NCBI RefSeq assembly: GCF_014698505.1
Contig: NZ_JACJTD010000036.1
Coordinates: 1-64,000, forward strand
DNA: 64,000 nt
Direction of reading: 5' to 3'
Origin: Nostoc foliaceum FACHB-393
GTDB lineage: Bacteria; Cyanobacteriota; Cyanobacteriia; Cyanobacteriales; Nostocaceae
Below, piece by piece: positions 37,030 to 46,072 of this stretch. Every line of letters begins with the position of its first letter. Within the stretch, counting starts at the first letter, position 1. A program made the translations under genes and the position numbers. The notes below the pieces were generated by a model. That model saw nothing but the letters and a program-made list of their open reading frames with translations, had not been told where the DNA came from and ran no database searches.

Positions 37030-38703
37030 ATGGTTTTTAATTGGTTCCGTCGTCAATATAACGATTCCTCTGACACTCCCTCTGATAATAAACAGAAAGA
37101 AACTCCTCCTGCACAAGAACCCCAAGCAGAGCCAGCCGAAACGCCAACATCAATAGATGAAACTGCACCAGACACAACGGCAGACTTGTTAGCGTTTGCT
37201 AAAGCTGCTTACAAAAATATTCAGCAAAAACAACAAGCCGAGATAGTAGAAACCCCACCTGATGTAGCAGATACCTCAGCACCATCAGCACAACCTGAAA
37301 CAGCAGAAACAACAATTGCGGAAATCACCGAACCAGAAACAACTGAGGAACCTGCTAGCACGACCGTAGAAACACCACAGCAAGAAGTTATCCAAGCAGC
37401 TACTGAGGAAGAAAGTACGGAAGATTCCTCAGTGGCAGCAATTGCTGAAGAGCCAGATGTAAAAAGCCCAGAACTAACGGGAATTGAAGTTGAACCAACG
37501 CCCACCGAACCAATAGCTACGCCAGAGGCAACACAGCCAACAGCACCAGCCACCTTATCCTTCTTAGAACGGGCGGCGGCAGAACGGCAAGCCAAGCTGG
37601 AACAACTAATAGCCACTGCTATTGATGTCCCAGAACCGGAGGTAGTACAGCCAGTAGCTACAACCTTAGAGACAGGAGAGGAAATTCCCGGACTGGTATT
37701 TGATGATGGGTTTGTCTGGTCAGCGAAAGTTTTAGCAGCCCAAGGTAGAAATCCAGAAGACGTTTCTATTGAGGAGATTACTTGGCTGAAAAAGCTCCGG
37801 CAAGGGTTAGACAAAACTCGCCGTAGTATTCTCAACCAACTGAAGGCGATCGTTGGTCAAGGGCCGCTTAACCAAGCTGCTGTAACGGAAATTGAGGCAT
37901 TGCTCCTGCAAGCTGATGTGGGTGTAGAGGCGACAGATTTTATTATCAATGCCTTACAGACAAAACTTCGAGAAGAAGTCACCGCACCAGAAGAAGCGAT
38001 CGCTTACCTGAAAAAAATCCTTCGGGATATGCTGGATGCACCGAGCAAAACATCCCACAAAATTAGCTTTACCCCAGAAAAAGAAACCTTGAATATTTGG
38101 TTAATCACTGGGGTAAATGGTGCCGGGAAAACTACCACTATCGGCAAAATTGCCCACCTGGGACAAAAATCTGGTTATAAATGCTTGATTGGGGCAGCAG
38201 ACACCTTCCGCGCTGCCGCCGTGGAACAGGTGAAGGTTTGGGGTAGTAGAAGTGGTGTAGAAGTAATTGCCAATCCTGGAAAAAATACAGATCCGGCAGC
38301 AGTTGTGTTTGATGCGATCGCAGCCGCCCAAGCGCGGCAAACAGAATTACTTCTGGTAGATACAGCTGGACGACTGCAAAACAAGAAAAATTTAATGGAT
38401 GAACTCAGCAAAATCCGGCGAATTATCGACAAAAAAGCCCCAAATGCTAAAGTAGAATCTCTTTTGGTTCTAGATGCCACTTTAGGACAAAATGGACTGC
38501 GGCAAGCCGAAGTTTTTTCCCAAGCTGCCCAACTGAGTGGCGTTGTCTTAACCAAGCTAGATGGCACAGCCAAAGGCGGTGTTGCCCTTGCCGTTGTGCA
38601 ACAGCTAGGTTTACCTATTCGCTTTATTGGTGCTGGCGAAGGAATTGAAGACCTGCGCCCCTTTTCTAGCTATGAATTTGTCGAAGCTCTCTTGAGTGGC
38701 TAA
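37030..38703 (+). CDS. ftsY: Signal recognition particle receptor FtsY
   Basis: This 557-residue protein has an acidic, Pro/Thr/Glu-rich N-terminal extension (about 1-200), a low-complexity region typical of cyanobacterial FtsY. The NG domain follows: an N helical bundle (about 240-345), then G1 GVNGAGKTTTIGKIA (about 360), DTFRAAA, G3 DTAGR (about 443), TKLDGTAKGG (about 512) and the closing GAGEGIEDLRPF. It is the GTPase that docks SRP-ribosome complexes at the membrane. The gene order nusB-ftsY and a following SpoIIE-type phosphatase is seen in related cyanobacteria. Confidence 0.97.
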   Translation: MVFNWFRRQYNDSSDTPSDNKQKETPPAQEPQAEPAETPTSIDETAPDTTADLLAFAKAAYKNIQQKQQAEIVETPPDVADTSAPSAQPETAETTIAEITEPETTEEPASTTVETPQQEVIQAATEEESTEDSSVAAIAEEPDVKSPELTGIEVEPTPTEPIATPEATQPTAPATLSFLERAAAERQAKLEQLIATAIDVPEPEVVQPVATTLETGEEIPGLVFDDGFVWSAKVLAAQGRNPEDVSIEEITWLKKLRQGLDKTRRSILNQLKAIVGQGPLNQAAVTEIEALLLQADVGVEATDFIINALQTKLREEVTAPEEAIAYLKKILRDMLDAPSKTSHKISFTPEKETLNIWLITGVNGAGKTTTIGKIAHLGQKSGYKCLIGAADTFRAAAVEQVKVWGSRSGVEVIANPGKNTDPAAVVFDAIAAAQARQTELLLVDTAGRLQNKKNLMDELSKIRRIIDKKAPNAKVESLLVLDATLGQNGLRQAEVFSQAAQLSGVVLTKLDGTAKGGVALAVVQQLGLPIRFIGAGEGIEDLRPFSSYEFVEALLSG

Positions 38704-40304
38704 TTAAAAAATTTGGGGTTAAAAATTTTTCTTGACTACTGATAAGTTTAGGGATGACTGGTCTGCTATTATCACTTGAACTAATTAGAAACAAAATACT
38801 AGAAACAGATCAAGTCCTAAAATCATGAGTTTGTCACAACAAATAAGTGACTTTTGCTAAAATTTCAAGCTAATGCCCTTTTTTTACTCTCTAAATGGCA
38901 TTTAGTTACGACACACAAGAGCCAGGAAGCTTGCATCTTGCAGTAATGTAAAGGGCAAGCGAGACACTTACCACCACAAATATAACTATAGCTGTAGGAT
39001 GGATAGCAGTCTGAGCGGTGAATAGTGCGTTGGGGAGCCAGCGCGGGTGAGTCCAGCACTAGGGGAGGAGTTTCCCTCCACAGTTTCTTAGTGTTGACTA
39101 TGGCGATTTGTACCCAGTTGGGAGATATGCACGTAATTTTACTTAATAGTAGGAGGACGAGCGTCAGCTATTTTACCGGCAGCGACATCAGGAAAAGGAC
39201 AGCTTCCGATCATCATAACTTCGGAAAATCGTCCACTGTGGACTCAAAAAATGAATTAGTGTAAGTAAGCTGGTTCAACACTCCCAGGCATATTCTTATC
39301 TCATAGTTGCTCAAGTATCTACAATATTTTCTGTAGTGAATTGAGAGGTTTTAAGTCTGATATTTAAACAACAACACTTTTTCTAGCTTTTGACTTAAAG
39401 TTATTGGAGGATATTTTTTTAGATTTAATGTCATCTCTTCTATTCATAGTCTTACACCTACCAAATGAATCCCCCCTAAAATCCAATACAGTTCAGTTAA
39501 GCATTTCTTCGCTCTTTTTCTTTGCGTCCCGTAGAAAAAAAGGCTATAGCCTGTGGAAAGCCTCTTTGTGTCTATGTTATAAAAAATTGACTTTGATAAA
39601 GAGTTAAGTCCTAACCCAAGCTTATTGCCCTAAAATCAATGACGGGCTAATGCTTTAAATCTCTTGCGACGGACTCTAAAGATTAGGTTGTCTTACTTTT
39701 ATCCCGTTTCAAGGGGTTTAAATTTTGCATATTCAGTAACTTAAAAATTCGCAAAACGATAAATTAAAAATGGAAAACCTCAATCTTGGCGATTATTCCC
39801 GTAATTATGGTATATAGATTAAGTATTTGAAGACTTATTTATATATTATTAGGTTAGGTAATGGGTATAAGTCTTCTTTTTACCAAACTAAGCTACGATG
39901 TGAGCGTCTACAAAATTTTTCACTCAAAAGACTTCTAGTCTTCTAGTTGCCTCTGCCAAAAAAGTTATTCTGAAAGCGTTATGAATTATTCTTTTAATAA
40001 AGTATTTTTATTACTTTAGAGATATGCTTTGGTAATTAGGTTATGAAAAAATGAAAACCTTTCTGAACTATCACCGAAGCTAGTAATTTTTACGGTTTGT
40101 GTTTTGAATAAAAATACATGAATTTAAATTTTTAAGATTCAATCAAAAAGACAAAAAACAAATAAAATACTTATAAAACTTGCCTGTTACGTCTTTATAC
40201 TCTTGCTAAAGTGACAAGTCTTGTCTAAATATGGTTTAGCAATGCCAAAGCCACAAGATTTATAAGTAATCTGAAATTTACCAATATAAAGTGCAATAGT
40301 ACCT
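38704..40304. other. 1.6-kb gene-free region
   Basis: This is the largest spacer in the window. Short open frames occur on both strands, but none has a conserved-looking product or plausible start context. The segment 39027-39095 can form two consecutive stem-loops and is listed separately. The right half (39600-40300) is AT-rich and probably includes the promoter of the phosphatase gene. Confidence 0.55.
39027..39095 (+). other. Possible structured RNA element
   Basis: Two adjacent stem-loops are visible. One is GCGTTGG-GGAG-CCAGCGC (39027-39044, 7-bp stem with one G-U pair). The other has an outer helix AGCACTA/TAGTGTT (39055-39061 with 39089-39095) and an inner helix GGAGG/CCTCC (39064-39068 with 39075-39079). 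The segment is more GC-rich than its surroundings. It may be part of a non-coding RNA or a dispersed repeat. Confidence 0.35.
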
Positions 40305-41696
40305 GTGCCTGTGTCTCAACTGCCCTCTCAACCCACTGACAACAATACTAGTGCCGCGACAGATGTCACACCAGTCGTGGCACTCAAAGAACTCGTGGCA
40401 AGGTTGCACCGGGAACAGAACAAAATTCAAGATTTGCTAAGTTCTTTAGGTTTTGCCCTGAGAAGTTTCAATAATTTGAATCAGTTTTTGGAACTGATCC
40501 CGCTGATGGCAACAAGAGTCACAGATGCAGACGGCAGCGCTCTGTTTCTCTACAAACCGAATGGTCAAGTCAGGTTAGAGCAGTTACATTGGCAAGATAG
40601 TGGTCAGCGAAAGAATATCCGTAAAGCGCTAGAAATAGCTAGTAGTCAAATCACGCTTCTACCCAATAATGCCCCTCTAGCGAATGCCACGGGTATTTTG
40701 GATGACCAGATGCATCGCTATCTGGGGCCTGATGTGCAAATCTTTGGTACGGCAATTCTAGTGAAGCATACAGAACGGGGATGGCTCTACGTCTTGAGCC
40801 GTGATCCAGAATATAGTTGGACAGAAACTAGGCAAAAGTTAGTTAGGTTAGTAGCAGACCAAACAGCGGTAGCAATCGAAAACGATGAACTAGCCGTAGA
40901 ACTAAGAAAAAAAGAACGCCTAGACCAAGAACTAGAAATTGGCGCAGAAATTCAACGGCGACTTCTACCACGTCAATGCCCCACAATCCCTGGTGCAGTC
41001 CTTGCGGCACGCTGTAAACCTGCCAATCGCGTCGGCGGAGACTACTACGACTTTATTGCTACCAATCACAATAAAGTTCAGTCCAAATCTAAAGGCAGCA
41101 CGGAAACTAGTCGCTGGGGTTTGGTTATAGGAGATGTTATGGGCAAGGGTGTTCCCGCAGGGCTGATTATGACGATGATGCGAGGAATGCTACGAGGAGA
41201 AGTGCTACATGGCAATTCCCCAGCCGGAATTCTGCAAAACTTAAATAGAGTTATGTATGCGGATTTGGAAAATTCCCACCGCTTTGTAACGCTATTTTAC
41301 TCAGAATATAATCCCCATAATAGAATTTTGTCTTATAGCAATGCGGCACACAATCCTCCCTTGTGGTGGCACGCAGCCACGAAAACTGTCAGCCGTTTAG
41401 ATACTCTAGGAATGTTAATCGGTTTGGATGCCAACAGCCAATATGAAGATGCACAGGCACAGTTAGAGCCTGGGGATACAATTATTTACTATACAGATGG
41501 CTTGACCGATGCCGCTGCTGCTGGTGGCGATCGCTTCGATGAAGATAACTTTGTCGCTGGCTTCAATACGGCTTGCAAGTACTGCAATGGGCCAGAGGAG
41601 ATTGTGGATTACCTATTTGACCAAGTTGAGCAATTCATCGGTGCTGATAAGCAAAACACTGATGATATGACACTAGTTGTTCTGCAAATTTTATAG
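40305..41696 (+). CDS. GAF-domain PP2C/SpoIIE-type phosphatase
   Basis: This 463-residue protein starts at a GTG. A GAF-like domain (about 45-195; ELIPLMATRVTDADGSALFLYKP) is followed by a short coiled coil (AVELRKKERLDQELEIGAEIQRRLLP). A SpoIIE/RsbU-type PP2C phosphatase domain comes last, with metal-binding residues in NRVGGDYYDF, GDVMGKGVPAG and TDGLTDA. Such enzymes dephosphorylate anti-sigma-antagonist proteins or act in second-messenger signalling. No partner-switching genes are next to it. It follows ftsY after the 1.6-kb spacer. Confidence 0.92.
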   Translation: MPVSQLPSQPTDNNTSAATDVTPVVALKELVARLHREQNKIQDLLSSLGFALRSFNNLNQFLELIPLMATRVTDADGSALFLYKPNGQVRLEQLHWQDSGQRKNIRKALEIASSQITLLPNNAPLANATGILDDQMHRYLGPDVQIFGTAILVKHTERGWLYVLSRDPEYSWTETRQKLVRLVADQTAVAIENDELAVELRKKERLDQELEIGAEIQRRLLPRQCPTIPGAVLAARCKPANRVGGDYYDFIATNHNKVQSKSKGSTETSRWGLVIGDVMGKGVPAGLIMTMMRGMLRGEVLHGNSPAGILQNLNRVMYADLENSHRFVTLFYSEYNPHNRILSYSNAAHNPPLWWHAATKTVSRLDTLGMLIGLDANSQYEDAQAQLEPGDTIIYYTDGLTDAAAAGGDRFDEDNFVAGFNTACKYCNGPEEIVDYLFDQVEQFIGADKQNTDDMTLVVLQIL

Positions 41697-41983
41697 TCAT
41701 TAACCATTTTTGCTTGATTTTTGCTTGGTCAAGTTATGATTAACCCGATGGTGACTGGGGGATTCACCATAGTAATTATACTAAATTTAATTTTTTATTT
41801 ATTTTTTCCTTGGCTTGCCGTAGCGATCGCTCAAATGTTCGCACATCAACCTTTTTTCAGATTCATTTGTATTCATCCTTAGGGAGGATACATAAAAAAT
41901 GATCGTTAGAATACTTTTCTCTTAAAGTAAAAACTATATATTTTGCACATCTAGCACAGTAGGAAACGCCAAGGGGGAGACTA

Positions 41984-42023
41984 GGTAAAAGGTAAAAGTA
42001 CAAGGTAAAAAGTAAAAGGTAAA
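41984..42023. repeat. Heptamer repeats (GGTAAAA)
   Basis: Successive units GGTAAAA, GGTAAAA, GTACAA, GGTAAAA, AGTAAAA and GGTAAAT form a short tandem repeat in the spacer between convergent genes. Confidence 0.75.
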
Positions 42024-42107
42024 TTTACTTCTTCATTTTTGCTTTCTTTCTATCCTTGTGACGCAAGCATTTAGCCTGCTCCCTCTTGTCGTTTTAATTT
42101 TTTCTTT

Positions 42108-42143
42108 CTCCGCCGTAGTAAGTTCACAACAGCTACGACGGAG
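42108..42143 (+). terminator. Rho-independent-type terminator
   Basis: An 11-bp stem CTCCGCCGTAG/CTACGACGGAG with one C-A mismatch is followed by TTTTGCTTTCTTTGTTT on the plus strand. It lies 412 bp after the phosphatase gene and 129 bp past the end of the convergent ankyrin gene. Confidence 0.6.
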
Positions 42144-42271
42144 TTTTGCTTTCTTTGTTTCTTACGCCTAGACTTGGTTTTTTAAATCTCCTCAGTATTT
42201 AAGTAGATAACCTTCATTTAATGATTTGTCAACATATTTCTGAAAATATTTTAGTTAAAGAATTCAGATAG

Positions 42272-43555
42272 CTATTCTTGTGCCCCAGCTTTTTGCAGAC
42301 TCCGCACCACATTCTTATAACCATTAAATTCTGCAATCATCAAAGCAGTATAACCACCCCGGTTTTTCAAATTCATATCTGCCCCAGCTTGCAGTAACAA
42401 CTGCACAATTTCGCCGTAACCTGCTGAGGCAGCCCACATCAATGCTGTTGCCCTCGCCGAGTCTTGAAAATTCACATTTGCTCCCTTTGCTAGCAGCAAA
42501 TGTATTATCTCTATGTACTTGCGTTCGGTTGCCTTGATCAAAGCAGTTTTGCCATCATCGCCCGGAGTATTGGCATCAGCACCATACTCTAGCAGCACTT
42601 TCACTGTTTGGGTGTGTCCTTGTGATACAGCCAGCGTCAAAGGTACTTCACCAAGATTTTTCTCAGTAATATCTGCCCCAGAACGTAGTAGTGTCTCGAC
42701 AATTTGGTTATGTCCCTGCAATGCAGCTACAAGCAGTGGCGTATCACCCAGATGGTTCCTAATTTGGACATCTGCACCCCTGTTAAGTAACAGTTGTACG
42801 ACATCAATGTAGCCTTCCACAACGGCAAGGTGTAAAGCAGTTTCACCATCTTGGTCTTGGAGATTAATTTCAGCTCCTCGATCCAGTAAAACTGCTGCGA
42901 TCGCACTGTGTCCAGCCGCCGCTGCTGCCGATAGCGCAGTTCCACCATCAGCGTTTTTCACATTCACATCAGCCCCTGCCGCTAGCAGTGCTTCCACAAC
43001 ACCCAGATGTCCCAAATCTGCCGCTAATGTTAAGAGTGTCTCACCCTCCTCATCTCGGATATTGATATCGACACCAGTTTGGAGAAGTGCTTGTAAAACT
43101 TCTATTTGTCCCTGCTTAACTGCTAGTTTCAACGCAGTATCATCATCTTTATCTGCGATATTCACCTTCGCACCAGCAGCCAATAAAACTCGCACTACAT
43201 CGATATGACCTTTGAGTACAGCTGCCATTAAAGCTGTGCTGCCATCTTCATTAGTGGCATTTACATCAGCACCTTTGGATAGTAAAAGCTGCACAATGTC
43301 AAGCTGTTTGGCACTAGCTGCCAACATTAAAGCCGTCAAACCATAGAGTTTTCTGGGCAAGTTGATATTTGCCCCAGCATCTAGCAGCGATCGCACAATT
43401 TCGGTGTAGCCTAAATTGGCAGCAAACATTAACGCCGTCGTGCCTTGGCGATCGCACGCGTCCACCCTCGCACCAGCAGCCAGTAGCGTACACAGATGCT
43501 TAATATCGCCACTTTTAGCAGCTTTTAGCAGCAAAGTATCGTTGTTTTCAATCAT
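42272..43555 (-). CDS. Ankyrin-repeat protein
   Basis: The product (427 residues from MIENNDTLLLKAAKSGD) consists almost wholly of about 33-residue ankyrin repeats with the pattern DxxGxTALxxAAxxGHxxVVxxLLxAGAD; I count about 12 to 13. There is no signal peptide, membrane segment or catalytic domain. Ankyrin repeats mediate protein-protein contacts, and the partner is unknown. I used the ATG at 43553-43555 because the first repeat starts soon after it; an in-frame ATG at 43597 would add 14 residues without repeat character. The gene is flanked by gene-free sequence on both sides. Confidence 0.9.
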   Translation of the reverse strand: MIENNDTLLLKAAKSGDIKHLCTLLAAGARVDACDRQGTTALMFAANLGYTEIVRSLLDAGANINLPRKLYGLTALMLAASAKQLDIVQLLLSKGADVNATNEDGSTALMAAVLKGHIDVVRVLLAAGAKVNIADKDDDTALKLAVKQGQIEVLQALLQTGVDINIRDEEGETLLTLAADLGHLGVVEALLAAGADVNVKNADGGTALSAAAAAGHSAIAAVLLDRGAEINLQDQDGETALHLAVVEGYIDVVQLLLNRGADVQIRNHLGDTPLLVAALQGHNQIVETLLRSGADITEKNLGEVPLTLAVSQGHTQTVKVLLEYGADANTPGDDGKTALIKATERKYIEIIHLLLAKGANVNFQDSARATALMWAASAGYGEIVQLLLQAGADMNLKNRGGYTALMIAEFNGYKNVVRSLQKAGAQE

Positions 43556-43841
43556 GGATGAGATCCCACACAGGGGGTTTTGTTCGTCTACCCTCAAAAT
43601 TTAGTCTGAGATTGTTTATCCACTTTGGCAAGAGGGTTATGCAATTCAAAATTCAAAATTAAATATTAAAATTTAATCAAAGCAGTCTTGGCAAACATTC
43701 TGGCTATTGGCTTGATGAAAAGTAAAACGAGGGAGGCTTCACTCTTCTCTTTCTTAGCCTCTTTTAGTTTGTGCAACTTGCAGCACAGGAAATAGAGTTA
43801 TGCTAATTTTTATGAAGATTTAATAATTGGGCGAGAACACC

Positions 43842-44312
43842 ATGAGTCTGGAACTTTCTGCGTCGGTGAAATATTGGCTGAACTTCTTTCATCCGGTGAT
43901 CATGTGGGCGCTATTAATACTTTCAATTTATGCTGCCTACTTGGGGCTGCAACTACAGCGTACCAGAAATGCTCAGGGGGAAGAAAAGAAAGAACTGATT
44001 AAAGGTAGATATAACGTCAGACACTACCAAATCGGGTCTATACTCCTAGCTTTAATGGTGGTAGGTGCAATTGGAGGGATGGGTGTCACTTACATCAATA
44101 ATGGCAAGTTATTTGTCGGGCCTCACCTGCTGGCAGGACTCGGTATGACGGGTCTGATTGCATTTTCTGCTGCTTTGTCTCCTTATATGCAGAAAGGAGC
44201 AAATTGGGCGCGTGCAACTCACATTCTGTTGAATTTTACCCTTTTGGGACTTTTTGCTTGGCAGGCTGTCACCGGCGTGCAAATTGTCCAAAGAATTCTC
44301 ACTAAAGCATAG
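43842..44312 (+). CDS. DUF4079 membrane protein
   Basis: This 156-residue protein begins at the ATG at 43842; the open frame reaches a TTG at 43827, which is less likely. It has four hydrophobic helices, including VIMWALLILSIYAAYLGLQL, GSILLALMVVGAIGGMGVTY and THILLNFTLLGLFAWQAVTG. His residues sit near helix ends (FFHPVIMW, RHYQIG, GPHLLAG, ATHILL), a layout that resembles heme-coordinating membrane proteins. DUF4079 is common in cyanobacteria and plastid-bearing lineages, and its function is not established. It is convergent with the DUF1997 gene. Confidence 0.88.
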   Translation: MSLELSASVKYWLNFFHPVIMWALLILSIYAAYLGLQLQRTRNAQGEEKKELIKGRYNVRHYQIGSILLALMVVGAIGGMGVTYINNGKLFVGPHLLAGLGMTGLIAFSAALSPYMQKGANWARATHILLNFTLLGLFAWQAVTGVQIVQRILTKA

Positions 44313-44328
44313 TAAGTGTAAGTGGTAC

Positions 44329-44364
44329 TTTGTCATTTGTCATGAAATTTTGACAAATGACAAA
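44329..44364. terminator. Repeat-built hairpin between convergent genes
   Basis: The 14-bp perfect stem TTTGTCATTTGTCA/TGACAAATGACAAA with an 8-nt loop is made of heptamer repeat units in opposite orientation. It lies between the stop codons of the DUF4079 (44312) and DUF1997 (44376) genes, so it may work as a bidirectional terminator or mRNA 3' end. Confidence 0.55.
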
Positions 44365-44375
44365 TGACTGTTGAA

Positions 44376-45050
44376 TCACTGCTTTTGCTTGGAATTCCCT
44401 GGAAAGGGTATTTCTAAAGATTTATGAAAATCTTCCTGAACTTTGCGAGTTAAGCGGCGGGAGACTTGGCGGACAATTTGGTTAAGTAAGCGATCGCCTG
44501 TAGATTGAATTATAGACTTGGGTAATCGCTGAATAAACCGGGGAAAGTGCAAATAAACCATTAAATCCAATTCCCATTCAACCCTGGTAACCTCACCAAC
44601 GCTAGTGCAAGCATCGTTTTCTATTAACTGTAGAGATGCCCGATAGTCTACGTCATAACCAGGCGGTTGGTAATCAGGAATGGGGATTGTACGGATGCGG
44701 TAAATACTCTCCTCTGGAGGCAACAATTCCAAACCAATTTTTGGTTCTACATCATAACCAAAAGCACCAAAACGGCCAATTACTAAAGCGTAGCCATTTT
44801 CCCCCAATGGTTGCACCTTCATAGGTTCAGCGCAACGCGAAAACCATGAGGCGTGAGCATTAAGATACTCAGCAACCTTTTCTACTGGGGCAGGCATTTC
44901 CATAAAATCTTGATAACGACCGGAAAACTTTGTGAGCGTCGCTACATTTGCTTCTATTAATGTGTCCTCAGCTTCTTCTTGGCTGGAGGCTACAGGTAAA
45001 ACTGCTTCTGTTATTTCCCAGGATTTATATTCGCCGTTTGTTGAAAGCAT
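44376..45050 (-). CDS. DUF1997 protein
   Basis: This 224-residue protein of the DUF1997 family has a soluble, SRPBCC-like fold pattern: FSGRYQDFMEMPAPVEKVAEYL near the start of the domain, WFSRCAEPMKVQPLGENGYAL, then VEWELDLMVYLHFPRFIQRLP and a C-terminal basic helix. Homologues occur in cyanobacteria and chloroplasts; the function is unknown. It is divergent from the SDR gene, with about 178 bp between the starts. Confidence 0.87.
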   Translation of the reverse strand: MLSTNGEYKSWEITEAVLPVASSQEEAEDTLIEANVATLTKFSGRYQDFMEMPAPVEKVAEYLNAHASWFSRCAEPMKVQPLGENGYALVIGRFGAFGYDVEPKIGLELLPPEESIYRIRTIPIPDYQPPGYDVDYRASLQLIENDACTSVGEVTRVEWELDLMVYLHFPRFIQRLPKSIIQSTGDRLLNQIVRQVSRRLTRKVQEDFHKSLEIPFPGNSKQKQ

Positions 45051-45228
45051 AAATGCATTAATGTATACTTTGGCGTTCGTCTATATTAATGATTCCCCAT
45101 ATGCCTGGGTCATTTCGCACTAAGATCCTATTTTGACTGAAACCTCATTAATCTGCCATCAGCTCCATAGAATTACTAAAATAAAGAACTGAACAAGCAC
45201 ACAATAGTTTCCCAGGATAGCATTTCTC

Positions 45229-45888
45229 ATGAAAGCATTTGTAGCAGGGGCAACGGGTGAAACAGGTCGCCGGATTGTGCAAGAGTTGATAGCGCGGAAT
45301 ATTCCCGTCCGAGCCTTGGTGCGGAATATAGAGAAAGCTAGGGGTATTCTGTCTCCTGAAGCCGAATTAGTAGTAGGCGACGTGTTACAACCAGAAAGTT
45401 TAAATGCTGCGTTGGGAGATAGCACAGTTTTGTTAGTTGCTACTGGGGCAAAACCTAGCTTTGACCCTACTGGCCCCTATAAAGTGGATTTTGAAGGGAC
45501 TAAAAATTTAGTAGATGCTGCCAAGGCAAAGGGAATTGAGCATTTTGTCTTAGTGTCTTCTTTGTGTACTTCGCAGTTATTCCATCCACTGAACTTGTTT
45601 TGGCTGATTTTAGTGTGGAAAAAGCAAGCTGAAGAGTACATCCAGAAAAGTGGTCTTACCTATACCATTGTGCGCCCTGGTGGGTTGAAGAATGAAGATA
45701 ATTCCGACGCGATCGTGATGCAAAGTGCTGATACACTTTTCGACGGTAGCATACCCAGGCAAAAAGTCGCCCAAGTTGCTGTTGAGGCGCTGTTTGAAGT
45801 AGATGCACGCAATAAAATTGTCGAGATTGTTGCCAAACCTGAAGCTACCTCCAAAACTTTTGGGGAATTATTTGCTAACGTCGCTTAA
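45229..45888 (+). CDS. NAD(P)-binding SDR-family protein (Tic62/NmrA-like)
   Basis: This 219-residue atypical short-chain dehydrogenase/reductase opens with the dinucleotide-binding motif AGATGETGRRIV (about 5-16). RNIEKARGILSPEAELVVGDV, FVLVSSLCTS and YTIVRPGGLKNED follow. This is the NmrA/Tic62-like group common in cyanobacteria and plastids. The classical YxxxK pair is not clearly present, so it may be a redox sensor or chaperone-like protein rather than a dehydrogenase. The gene stands alone. Confidence 0.88.
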   Translation: MKAFVAGATGETGRRIVQELIARNIPVRALVRNIEKARGILSPEAELVVGDVLQPESLNAALGDSTVLLVATGAKPSFDPTGPYKVDFEGTKNLVDAAKAKGIEHFVLVSSLCTSQLFHPLNLFWLILVWKKQAEEYIQKSGLTYTIVRPGGLKNEDNSDAIVMQSADTLFDGSIPRQKVAQVAVEALFEVDARNKIVEIVAKPEATSKTFGELFANVA

Positions 45889-45954
45889 CCAACCAGTGAC
45901 GAGTTAGGGGTTAAAACTCTTATAGCGTGTCTTACTTGGATACACATGCGCTTT

Positions 45955-45979
45955 GGGCATAGCATTGCTGTGCCCCTAC
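45955..45979. repeat. Imperfect palindrome of the GGGCA...TGCCCCTAC type
   Basis: GGGCATAGCATTGCTGTGCCC is a palindrome with one mismatched pair, followed by CTAC. It shares its ends with the perfect palindrome at 2936-2965. It is probably a dispersed repeat. Confidence 0.6.
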
Positions 45980-46072
45980 GAATAGACTGTATTGGATGGA
46001 AGTGAACTTTGCCAAAATGAGTTCGTCAATCATTGTTGTTAGCAAAGAGAGCAAATTTGAAGGAGTCGGACT

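Larger units (their letters stand above)
41697..42271. other. 575-bp spacer between convergent genes
   Basis: It contains heptamer-like repeats (41984-42023) and a strong terminator hairpin (42108-42143). No gene is evident. Confidence 0.5.

Noticed and set aside
37221..37835. 204-codon minus-strand frame inside ftsY
   Set aside because: It is a shadow of the acidic low-complexity N-terminus of ftsY. The Ser/Val-rich product is an artefact of that codon composition.
38865..39264. Small open frames of 64 and 79 codons on opposite strands
   Set aside because: They overlap each other and the stem-loop segment, have unusual composition and no recognised relatives.
38704..40304. rnpB, tmRNA or SRP RNA in the large spacer
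   Set aside because: None of the conserved motifs (such as GAGGAAAGTCC of RNase P RNA) is present.
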